A DNA stretch of 15,215 nucleotides from an uncultured Paenibacillaceae bacterium (lineage in GTDB: Bacteria > Bacillota > Bacilli > Paenibacillales > CALAME01), in contig CALKAN010000263.1 of NCBI GenBank assembly GCA_937983035.1, positions 1-15,215 on the forward strand, given 5' to 3'. Position 1 is the first letter of the stretch. Each line of letters starts with the position of its first letter. Made by a program: the position numbers and the translations under genes. Of this stretch, positions 6,545-14,454 are shown one piece after another. The notes under the pieces are model-generated. The model did no database searches, had not been told where the DNA came from, and worked only from the letters and a program-made list of their open reading frames with translations.

Positions 6545-8038
6545 ATGAGAAGCAATGACATGGAAATCGTTTCAAAGCTGATCGAAGATGCAGAGGCTTG
6601 GCTGGCGGAAGGCGGGATTTCTTATGGATTAAGTCAAATGAAGGAACTTCGCTTGCAATACAGCCAGCAGAGGTGGCATATTGCATTTTGCGGTCATTTT
6701 TCCGCTGGAAAATCAAGTTTGATCAATGCATTGTGCGGACGCCCGCTGCTGCCATCCGGCCCGATTCCGACCACGGCGAACATTATTCGCATTCAGCAAA
6801 GCGAGTCGGGCGAAGAGCGTTTGACTTTGTATCAAAGAGATGAATCGGAAAACTTGAAGGCAGTTAGCAGCATCAACGGCAATTTCGATCAGATGCGGGA
6901 GTTTACGACAGAAGAAACGGTTTATGATCTCGTAAAAGTGGAAGCTCCGTTGCCGGAGTGGGGGGATCATGTTGTTTTTATTGATACGCCTGGGGCTGAT
7001 TCGACGGACGAAAGGCATCATCAGGCGACAGCCAGAGCATTGCCGCTGGCAGATTTAGTGTTATATGTCACGGATTATAACCACGTATTGTCAGAAGTGA
7101 ATATGATGGCGCTTCAACAATTGCAGCAAATGGGAAAATGGTTTGTGTTCATCGTGAACCAAATCGATAAGCATAAAGAACAAGAAGTGCCGTTTCAAAC
7201 ATTTAAATCGACGGTGGAAGAAGGTTTAAACGATTGGAATGTGCGCCCGGAGCATATTTGGTATGTTTCCACCAAAGAACCAGACCATCCGTTGTCCGAG
7301 TGGCATGCTTTGAAATCTTGGCTGCATCAATTGACAACGCATTCGCCGATTCATCTGGCATGGTCTGGATTGCAATCGATGCGTGCCATTGTTCATGCGC
7401 ATCAGATCGATGAAGAGCAAAAGATTCAGCTTGAAAAGGATGCGCTGCAGGAAGCGAATCAAGAAATTTCGTTTGAGGAATTTGCAGCCCAGATGAAAAA
7501 ATACAAGCAGCAAATATCTGAAGCGGAAGCCATGCCAGACAAGAAGCGGGATGAGTTAAGGCAAGAAATAAGCAAATTGCTGGCCAATGCGAATATTATT
7601 CCTGCAACAACGCGTGACTTGGCCCATGACTTTTTGCAATCGCAGCAGCCGGGTTATAAGAAAGGATGGCTGTTTGCCAAGAAAAAAACGATGCAAGAGC
7701 AAGAGCGGCTGTTGTCGATTTTTCATAAAGCATTTCAAGAAAATGTGCATACGCAGGCGGAGTGGCATGTGAAGGAACTGCTGCGGCAAGCGCTGGCAGC
7801 ATGCAAATATATAGACGCAGATGCCGCAGAAGAACTGGAAAAGTTGCAGTTTGACATTACGCCTGAATGGTTAAAAGAGCAGATTCAGCCCGGCGCAGTT
7901 TTCAGCAATGAGTACACGATGAACTATATGAAACTCGCTTCAGAATCTGTCAAGACAATGATTCGTCAGAAAAGTTTTGCATTCATCGAGCGGTTATATC
8001 AAGGCTCGTCAAGCGGGCAGTCGAGCGCCTCGGCTTGA
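6545..8038 (+). CDS. Dynamin-like GTPase, first module of a split DynA-type protein
   Basis: This is the first GTPase module of a bacterial dynamin-like protein; the family binds and fuses or remodels membrane, and fused DynA (YpbR) of B. subtilis has two such modules. GTP-binding motifs are complete: G1 GHFSAGKSS (50-58), G2 threonines T76-T77 in PTTANI, G3 DTPGAD (147-152), G4 NQID (205-208). Residues from about 290 on are helical and charged, as in the dynamin stalk. The ATG at 6545 is chosen because AAAGGGG (6530-6536) lies 8 bases upstream; the ATG at 6524 has no ribosome binding site. The last ten residues (GSSSGQSSASA-type) look unlike the helix before them. They are probably out-of-frame residues: the other frame from 8002 continues as RLVKRAVERLG. 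As it stands the product is 497 residues. Confidence 0.88.
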   Translation: MRSNDMEIVSKLIEDAEAWLAEGGISYGLSQMKELRLQYSQQRWHIAFCGHFSAGKSSLINALCGRPLLPSGPIPTTANIIRIQQSESGEERLTLYQRDESENLKAVSSINGNFDQMREFTTEETVYDLVKVEAPLPEWGDHVVFIDTPGADSTDERHHQATARALPLADLVLYVTDYNHVLSEVNMMALQQLQQMGKWFVFIVNQIDKHKEQEVPFQTFKSTVEEGLNDWNVRPEHIWYVSTKEPDHPLSEWHALKSWLHQLTTHSPIHLAWSGLQSMRAIVHAHQIDEEQKIQLEKDALQEANQEISFEEFAAQMKKYKQQISEAEAMPDKKRDELRQEISKLLANANIIPATTRDLAHDFLQSQQPGYKKGWLFAKKKTMQEQERLLSIFHKAFQENVHTQAEWHVKELLRQALAACKYIDADAAEELEKLQFDITPEWLKEQIQPGAVFSNEYTMNYMKLASESVKTMIRQKSFAFIERLYQGSSSGQSSASA

Positions 8039-10269
8039 AACAAGAGCTGGAGCGCGGCCTCTCCAAGACGGAAGTGTATGAAAAGTGGCTCGATTTGGAT
8101 CAGCGGCTGGACAGATTGCAACAAAACGCAGCCCGGTTTTTAAATGGATTCAGCTTGGCAAAGCCTGAGCTGCCGAACAAGCCGGCATTAGAAGGAAAAG
8201 ATGCAAAAGACGCAAAAGACGCGATAACAGAAGCAGAGGAAGCCGGTGCCCAGGCGGACACAGCCGGACAAACCGAATGGCGTCAAGGGGCAGATGAAGC
8301 CGCAGCTGCCATGGAGCTCGGAACAGAAACTTCTTCTGAACGCATTGGCAGTATGGACCGCGAAGTTCAGCAACAGACACGCTATGTCTGGAATGAACAG
8401 AACAAGAAGACTGCTGATCGTTTAATGTCTGCCGCGGCGCTCATCGAGTCATTGCCGGGCATGGCCGATCTGGCTGCCAGCATGAGAAGCAGGGGAGAGC
8501 GGCTCAGAAACAGTCAATTTACGGCAGCGCTTTTCGGTGCATTCAGCGCTGGGAAGTCTTCGTTTGCCAATGCGCTGACAGGCCGCTCCATCTTGGCTGT
8601 TTCTCCTCACCCGACGACAGCGGCCATTACGAGGATCGCAGCACCGAATGAGCAGTTCAGTCACGGAACAGCGGCTGTTCATTTGAAGTCGGAGCGCCAA
8701 TTGGAAGAAGAGATCAGCCAAGCATTGTCCCACATGGGCCTGAATGAAGGAGGGCACATTCGAGCAGCTGATTGGATGGAGAGAAAATTGCCTGAAGCTG
8801 CGCAGAATGAAGGAGCCAGACGAGCGAGAACTTTTCTCGCTTCGCTGCAGGGCGGCTGGCCGGAAATGAAAGAGAAGCTGGGGCAGACGCTGATCGCGGA
8901 TATGGAACAGTTTCGTCTGTTTTCAGCAGAGGAACGCTATTCCGCTTATGTGGAATCGATCGATGTGCATTATTCTTCCCCGTTAACGGATGCAGGCGTC
9001 ATATTGGTCGATACGCCGGGCGCTGATTCGTTGAACGCCAGGCATACCGGGGTGGCGTTTGAATATATTAAAAACGCTGATGCTGTGTTGTTTGTCACTT
9101 ATTATAACCATGCATTTACGCAAGCGGACCGCATGTTCTTGGAACAGCTGAGCGGAGTGAAGGATCAGTTTTCCATGGATAAGATGTTCTTTATTGTTAA
9201 CGCGGCAGATTTGGCCAGCGGTCCGGATGAATTAGAGCAAGTGTTGCAGCATGTAAAAATGAATTTGGAAAAATCGGAAATTCGAAATCCGCATTTATAT
9301 CCGATTTCGAGCATTCAAGCGTTGGCGGCTAAAGAAAGCGGGGATGCCCGTTTATTGCAGCAGTCCGGCATGGCGCAGTTTGAGAAAGATTGGCTGCATT
9401 TTATGCAGGAAGAAATGGCTGCTGTATCAAAGCATGCGGCTGATCATGAAATCGCGCGCGCGATTCATCTGCTCGAGGAGTGGATCAAAGAAACAGAAGA
9501 GCAGGAGCAAGAAAAACAGCAAAAAAGCATGGGCTGGAAGAAGGCAAAAGCGGAAGCGGTGCAATTGTTTGAATCTGCAGAAACGGATTGGATCTTCGAT
9601 CGATTGGACCGGGAATTGCGCGAGCTGATGTTTTACGTGAAGCAAAGAGTGCAGTTCAGGTTTGGAGACTGGTTTAAGTCATCATTTCATCCTTCGGCAT
9701 TGTCTGCTTCAGCGAAGGAGAATATTCGCATTGCTCTGACTGCTGCAGCGAATGAATGTTATCATTTGATCAATCAAGGCTGCTTGCAGGAAGCGCTCGC
9801 TACATCGCTTCGCATGGAAAAATATTTGATGAAGCAGCTGGAAAAATGGGATGCGGACTGCATGGAGCAGCTCGATCCGCTGTACGAATCGTTCGAGCAT
9901 AAGCTGGACTTGGAGGAGGATTGGGAAACACCGTCTTTGGAAATGCGCATGGAACAGCCTGATATCGATCAACGATGGCTGTTGAAGCATTTTAACCATG
10001 CGAAGCAGTTTTTCGAGCAAGGCGGCAGAGACCAGATGCGCGCAGAAATGGAAAAACTGTGCATGGTCTCCGTTGATGCATTTATTGATCGATTAACGGA
10101 ACAGATGAAAGATCATTATGCGTCACAATTGGCAGAAAAAATATCAGCATGGAAATCCGCGCGCATTGCCCGCTTAAGCTCATTTGCAGACGGCTGGATC
10201 GAAATGTTGGAAAAACCAATGAATAAAGAAACATTGGAGGAATTAAAAAGCAAGCTGGAGAGACTGTAA
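8035..10269 (+). CDS. Dynamin-like GTPase, second module of a split DynA-type protein
   Basis: This second module carries G1 GAFSAGKSS (168-176), G2 T194-T195 in HPTTAA, G3 DTPGAD (326-331) and a G4-like NAAD (389-392), then a long helical stalk to residue 744. The first ~40 residues are helical and probably belong to the stalk of the first module. Residues about 44-118 form a low-complexity Ala/Glu/Lys linker with a KDA triplet repeat. The only way to start it is the TTG at 8035, overlapping the upstream TGA as TTGA, but I see no ribosome binding site before it. The frame is open well upstream of this TTG. It is therefore likely the 3' part of one broken gene, or else is made by translational reinitiation. 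Joined, the two halves would be about 1241 residues, comparable to B. subtilis DynA (1193 as I recall). No terminator is evident downstream. Confidence 0.85.
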   Translation: MKQELERGLSKTEVYEKWLDLDQRLDRLQQNAARFLNGFSLAKPELPNKPALEGKDAKDAKDAITEAEEAGAQADTAGQTEWRQGADEAAAAMELGTETSSERIGSMDREVQQQTRYVWNEQNKKTADRLMSAAALIESLPGMADLAASMRSRGERLRNSQFTAALFGAFSAGKSSFANALTGRSILAVSPHPTTAAITRIAAPNEQFSHGTAAVHLKSERQLEEEISQALSHMGLNEGGHIRAADWMERKLPEAAQNEGARRARTFLASLQGGWPEMKEKLGQTLIADMEQFRLFSAEERYSAYVESIDVHYSSPLTDAGVILVDTPGADSLNARHTGVAFEYIKNADAVLFVTYYNHAFTQADRMFLEQLSGVKDQFSMDKMFFIVNAADLASGPDELEQVLQHVKMNLEKSEIRNPHLYPISSIQALAAKESGDARLLQQSGMAQFEKDWLHFMQEEMAAVSKHAADHEIARAIHLLEEWIKETEEQEQEKQQKSMGWKKAKAEAVQLFESAETDWIFDRLDRELRELMFYVKQRVQFRFGDWFKSSFHPSALSASAKENIRIALTAAANECYHLINQGCLQEALATSLRMEKYLMKQLEKWDADCMEQLDPLYESFEHKLDLEEDWETPSLEMRMEQPDIDQRWLLKHFNHAKQFFEQGGRDQMRAEMEKLCMVSVDAFIDRLTEQMKDHYASQLAEKISAWKSARIARLSSFADGWIEMLEKPMNKETLEELKSKLERL
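8197..8223 (+). repeat. Three 9-bp tandem repeats in the dynamin linker
   Basis: Three in-frame copies of AAA-GAY-GCN (8197-8205, 8206-8214, 8215-8223) encode Lys-Asp-Ala three times. They lie in the low-complexity segment that would join the two GTPase modules. Because the period is a multiple of three, copy-number change would alter linker length without breaking the frame. Confidence 0.7.
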
Positions 10270-10371
10270 GATTTCGAATACAAAATGCAGGATTCATGCT
10301 GTTTAATCGATGTCATCTTAGAATTCGGGTTTAATCTTTCGAATAATCACGTTTTTGGCGATTTTCTGTGA

Positions 10372-10400
10372 TTGAATAGTCGTGATGATGGTGCTAAGAT
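10372..10400 (+). promoter_or_regulatory. Sigma-A-type promoter of the ABC exporter operon
   Basis: TTGAAT (10372-10377), a 17-bp spacer, then TAAGAT (10395-10400) preceded by TG-C, giving an extended -10. The start should be near 10407. An inverted pair AATCAC (10345-10350) and GTGATT (10368-10373) overlaps the -35 box and could be a regulator site; the arms are only 6 bp and 17 bases apart, so this is weak. Confidence 0.75.
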
Positions 10401-10448
10401 TTCCAAAATAGATATTATGACCTCACGGAGAGGAGTGCTCCATACTCT

Positions 10449-12227
10449 ATGCAAGTGTTCAAACAGCTTAAAGCATTTTATTGGAATGTCAGGGGTCTTT
10501 GGTTGGCATCGATTCTTTTCTTGGCAGGAGCAACAGCAGCTGGATTAGTTTACCCGAATTTGCTGCGAATTTTGATTGATGACGTATTTGGAAAAGGGAA
10601 TTATGACATTGTGCCGACGTTATCTTTAACGTTAATCGGGGTCATTGGACTTAAAGCACTGTTGCAATTTTTGCATGGGTTCAGCGGCGGCCGCGTAGGA
10701 AACTACGTCGCGTTTAACATGAGAAATGCTGCTTACGAGAAACTGCAATATTTGTCCTTTCAGTACTATGATCGAGCAAAGACCGGAGATTTGATGTCAA
10801 GGTTAACAGCAGATTTAGAGGGGATTCGATTCTTTTTCGCATTCGGCTTTGCACAGATTTTAAATGTTGTGTTCATGGTGCTGTTTGGAGCAACGATGAT
10901 GATGGTCATTAATTGGCAGCTGGCATTGATCGTGATGGCCGTTATGCCGGTTATGGCTTATGTGGCCATCCGATTTGAACACAAAATTCATCCGGCTTTT
11001 CGTTCGATTCGCCGTTCATTTGCAGATTTGACGACAGCAGTGCAGGAGAATATTACCGGCGTGCGAACCGTGAAGTCATTTGCTAGAGAACAGCATGAAT
11101 TAAACAAATTTTCCGTTCGCAGTGACAATTACAAGGACAATCATATAAAAACGGCAGACATTTGGGCGAAATTTTTCCCTGGGATGGAGTTCATCGCAAA
11201 CCTTGCGCTCGTTTTGTTAATATGTTTTGGCGGCTATTTCGTGATCAGCCCGAATAACCCGATGACATTAGGGGAACTGGGCGCTTTCTCTGCACTCATA
11301 TGGTACATTATTGGGCCGATGTGGAACTTGGGCTTTCTAATTAACGTATACACTCAGTCAAAGGCATCCAGCGAACGAGTGATGGAAGTGTTGGATCATC
11401 CGATTCACGTAAAAGACAAGGAAAATGCGATCGAGCTGAAAGATGAAGAAGTGAAAGGCCATGTCAAGTTTGAACATGTCAGCTTTTCTTATCCGGACAA
11501 TAAAAAGGCTTTGGAAGACATCAATATCGATGCGCCGCCTGGATCCGTCATCGGTGTGCTGGGCGGAACGGGTTCTGGGAAAACGACGATCTTTCAACTG
11601 CTCATGCGCGCTTATGAAACCAAACAAGGAAAAATTACGCTGGACGGCATCGATATTCAAGATTTGACGCTGGAATCGCTCAGACGGCAGATCGCCATTG
11701 TGTTCCAAGAAACATTTTTATTCTCGGCGTCGATCAGAGATAACCTTGCTTACGGCCGAATGGACGTCAGCGACGAGGAACTGATTCGCGCCGCCAAATT
11801 AGCAGATGCGCATGATTTCATCATGGAGCTGCCGCAAGGATATGATACCGTGGTGGGAGAACGAGGCATGGGTCTGTCCGGAGGTCAGAAGCAGCGCATC
11901 GCGATTGCTCGCGCATTGATTAAAGATCCGAAAATATTGATTTTGGATGATGCTACCAGTGCGGTAGATATGGAGACAGAGCATGCGATCCAGCAAGGCT
12001 TTAAAGAAGTGATGAAAGGAAGAACAACCTTTATTATCGCCCATCGCATATCATCGTTGAGGCATGCGGATGAAATTATTGTGCTTGATCAGGGAAGAAT
12101 TGTGCAGCGCGGCACGCATGAGGAATTGTTGGAACAGGAAGGACCGTATTTGGAAACTTACAAAATTCAGTATGCGGATAAGCCTGATTTGGATGCGCTG
12201 AAGGCAGAGAGGAGAGCTGTCAATTGA
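10449..12227 (+). CDS. ABC exporter half-transporter, degenerate-site subunit (YfiB-like)
   Basis: This 592-residue fused membrane/ATPase half-transporter belongs to the type I (multidrug/lipid) exporters. Membrane helices occupy about residues 15-315 (for example 19-38, 56-75, 135-175, 248-300). The ATPase domain has Walker A GGTGSGKTT (372-380), Q-loop Q420, an intact LSGGQ signature (476-480), Walker B ILILDD (496-501) and H-loop H532. The usual catalytic glutamate after Walker B is aspartate (D501), marking the degenerate-site half of a heterodimer. It overlaps the next gene by 4 bp (TTGA), so the two are coupled and probably form one complex. GGAGAGGAG (10427-10435) lies 13 bases before the ATG, rather far, but no better in-frame start exists. 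The substrate cannot be told from sequence; resemblance to YfiB/YfiC or YheI/YheH types is inference. Confidence 0.92.
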   Translation: MQVFKQLKAFYWNVRGLWLASILFLAGATAAGLVYPNLLRILIDDVFGKGNYDIVPTLSLTLIGVIGLKALLQFLHGFSGGRVGNYVAFNMRNAAYEKLQYLSFQYYDRAKTGDLMSRLTADLEGIRFFFAFGFAQILNVVFMVLFGATMMMVINWQLALIVMAVMPVMAYVAIRFEHKIHPAFRSIRRSFADLTTAVQENITGVRTVKSFAREQHELNKFSVRSDNYKDNHIKTADIWAKFFPGMEFIANLALVLLICFGGYFVISPNNPMTLGELGAFSALIWYIIGPMWNLGFLINVYTQSKASSERVMEVLDHPIHVKDKENAIELKDEEVKGHVKFEHVSFSYPDNKKALEDINIDAPPGSVIGVLGGTGSGKTTIFQLLMRAYETKQGKITLDGIDIQDLTLESLRRQIAIVFQETFLFSASIRDNLAYGRMDVSDEELIRAAKLADAHDFIMELPQGYDTVVGERGMGLSGGQKQRIAIARALIKDPKILILDDATSAVDMETEHAIQQGFKEVMKGRTTFIIAHRISSLRHADEIIVLDQGRIVQRGTHEELLEQEGPYLETYKIQYADKPDLDALKAERRAVN

Positions 12228-14077
12228 GTAAAAAGCACGCAACGAAAAAAGTTGGAGTAACTGAAGAGGCAGCCTCGAAAAGATATCATCGTTTTGTGTA
12301 TCAAGATGATGAAATCATTGAAAAAAATTTCGACTATTCGTTGTTTAAACGATTAGCTGAATTCGTTAAGCCGTATACGAAGTCATATTTGACGCTGATT
12401 ATCATCATGACCTTAATCGGCGCAGCGGCCAAGCTGACTATACCGATCATGGTGATGCTCGCGATCGACCATGCGATTAAAAACGGAGATATTCCGCTGT
12501 TGCTGACTATCATTTGCATTATGATCGCGTTGTTTGGGATACAATGGATCTCAAACTCTTATCGAATCAAGATGACGAACCGCATGGGGCAAAATATTTT
12601 GTACGATTTGCGCGGGAAATTGTTCAAGCATATTCAAGGATTGTCTTTCCGATTTTTTGACAAGCGGCCGGCGGGTTCCATTTTAGTTCGGATAACAAAC
12701 GACGTAAACGCATTGCAGGAATTGTTAACGAACGGGATCGTGAACTTGCTGATCGACATCGTTCAGTTAACCGGCATCGTCGTCATTTTGATGATTTTGA
12801 ATGTGAAGCTTGCTCTCGCCATCATGATTACCGTACCGATCATGTTTATATTGTCCACGGAATTGAGAAAGCGAATCCGAAGAGCGTGGCAGGCTGTTCG
12901 GATCAAGCAATCCAGGCTCAATGCGCATTTGAATGAAAGCATCCAAGGCATTAAAGTAACGCAAGCTTATGTTCAAGAGAAAGAAAACATCAAATACTTT
13001 TATGATATGAACTATGGCAATAAGAGATCTTGGGATAAAGCTTCTGCGTTGAATCAATCTTTCGGTCCGTTGATTGAGTTTACGTCCGGAATCGGCATGT
13101 GCATTTTGTTCTGGTATGGAACTTACTTGCTCGTCAATGATGAAACGATTACCGTTGGCATCATGCTTGCCTTTGCACAATATATCAGCAATTTCTGGGA
13201 GCCGATTACTCGCTTAGGCCAGCTATATTCTCAGGTATTAATTGCCATGGCTTCGTCGGAGAGAATTTTTGAATTTATGGATGAAAAGCCATCCGTAGAA
13301 GTGAAGGAAGACGCAAAAGTTTTGCCGCCAATTAAAGGGAATATTGAATTGCAGAATGTCGTATTCGAATACGAGGAAGATCGTCCGGCACTGAAGGGGA
13401 TCAATCTCAAAGTAGAGCCTGGACAAACGATTGCGCTGGTAGGCCATACAGGTTCAGGAAAATCTACAATTATCAATTTGTTGTGCAGATTTTATGATCC
13501 TGTCGAAGGACGCGTACTCGTGGATGGACACGACTTGCGTGATGTTACATTGGAAAGCTTGCGCGAACAAATCGGCATCGTTTTGCAAGATACGTTTATT
13601 TTCTCTGGATCGATCAGGGATAATATTCGTTACGGCAGGCTTGATGCGACAGATGAGGAAGTTGAAGCTGCTGCAAAGGCAGTGGGCGCAGACGATTTCA
13701 TTCGCAAAATGCCAGACGGTTACGATACTGAAGTTGAAGAGCGGGGCGGCGTGCTGTCCATGGGTCAGAAGCAATTAATTTCTTTTGCCAGAGCGTTGCT
13801 GGCGGATCCGAATATCCTGATTTTGGATGAAGCTACAGCAAGCATTGATACGGAGACAGAAGCGAAAATCCAAGAGGCCTTGAAAAAATTGCTGGCTGGC
13901 CGCACTTCCTTTATCGTAGCACACCGCTTGTCCACGATCCGCCATGCTGACAAAATTGTCGTTCTCGATCATGGCGAAATCGTAGAAATCGGAAATCATG
14001 ATGAATTAATGATGAAAGAAAACGGCACGTATCGCAGATTGATCGAAGCTCAATACCGCTACTTGGACGCAGTATAA
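12224..14077 (+). CDS. ABC exporter half-transporter, catalytic subunit (YfiC-like)
   Basis: This is the partner half-transporter, 617 residues. A hydrophilic N-terminal extension (1-40) precedes the membrane domain (about 52-340). The ATPase domain has Walker A GHTGSGKST (407-415), Q455, Walker B ILILDE (531-536) with catalytic E536, and H567. Its signature is LSMGQ (511-515) instead of LSGGQ. The first subunit has the reverse pattern, so the pair should form one active ATP site (this Walker B plus the partner's LSGGQ) and one degenerate site. That is the known arrangement of heterodimeric exporters such as BmrC/BmrD and TM287/288. The start is TTG at 12224, supported by AGGAG (12210-12214) 9 bases upstream inside the preceding gene. 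A terminator follows the stop by about 25 bp. The transported compound is unknown. Confidence 0.93.
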   Translation: MSKKHATKKVGVTEEAASKRYHRFVYQDDEIIEKNFDYSLFKRLAEFVKPYTKSYLTLIIIMTLIGAAAKLTIPIMVMLAIDHAIKNGDIPLLLTIICIMIALFGIQWISNSYRIKMTNRMGQNILYDLRGKLFKHIQGLSFRFFDKRPAGSILVRITNDVNALQELLTNGIVNLLIDIVQLTGIVVILMILNVKLALAIMITVPIMFILSTELRKRIRRAWQAVRIKQSRLNAHLNESIQGIKVTQAYVQEKENIKYFYDMNYGNKRSWDKASALNQSFGPLIEFTSGIGMCILFWYGTYLLVNDETITVGIMLAFAQYISNFWEPITRLGQLYSQVLIAMASSERIFEFMDEKPSVEVKEDAKVLPPIKGNIELQNVVFEYEEDRPALKGINLKVEPGQTIALVGHTGSGKSTIINLLCRFYDPVEGRVLVDGHDLRDVTLESLREQIGIVLQDTFIFSGSIRDNIRYGRLDATDEEVEAAAKAVGADDFIRKMPDGYDTEVEERGGVLSMGQKQLISFARALLADPNILILDEATASIDTETEAKIQEALKKLLAGRTSFIVAHRLSTIRHADKIVVLDHGEIVEIGNHDELMMKENGTYRRLIEAQYRYLDAV

Positions 14078-14101
14078 TGATTCAATAAAAAACATTCAAC
14101 G

Positions 14102-14133
14102 AAATCGCCCAACAAGTTGTTGGGTGATTTTTT
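14102..14133 (+). terminator. Rho-independent terminator after the ABC exporter genes
   Basis: A 13-pair stem (14102-14114 with 14118-14130, one G-T wobble, including CCCAACA/TGTTGGG) closes a 3-base loop. The T run 14128-14133 follows. It ends the exporter operon. Confidence 0.92.
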
Positions 14134-14454
14134 ATTGGCCGGGTGTTGGCAGCAGGGCGGGTGTGCGGCATTTGTTATGTTTCCAGTGCCTTTTCGCCCC
14201 ATATACCGATGACTCAGGAGTCTGCACTACATTTTTTGCATTATTAACATATTTTTCAATAAATTACATAATCAATGTTCAAATTAAAATAAACAACGGA
14301 AACTTTTGGTGCACGCTCCTGGTGTGTGTGTTCAATAATATCATTTATTCATCAACTATCCTCAAACGTACAATAAGTTTCAAAAATTTTTTATATGTCA
14401 TTGTTAAACATATTTTTTTAATGATCGATGCTAATAGTAAATCGTTTATCAATA
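14134..14454. other. Gene-free AT-rich gap
   Basis: I see no convincing gene here. Bases 14134-14220 are of ordinary composition and include the short palindrome GACTC-AG-GAGTC (14211-14222). Bases 14221-14460 hold 61 G or C in 240 (about 25%), far below the roughly 45% of a sampled gene segment. A weak 6-bp hairpin (14393-14398 with 14408-14413) followed by T residues is present. A + strand open frame across the gap begins inside the terminator, has no ribosome binding site, and its residues look random. The gap probably contains the end of the inserted element on its right, but I could not define a terminal inverted repeat or target duplication. Confidence 0.5.

Noticed and set aside
7995..8040. 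Programmed ribosomal frameshift joining the dynamin modules
   Set aside because: There is no slippery heptamer, long A/T run or evident downstream stem near the junction. A simple one-base deletion explains both frames better.
10270..10371. Terminator after the dynamin genes
   Set aside because: Only short arms were found (GCA/TGC, AATCAC/GTGATT) and none is followed by a T tract.
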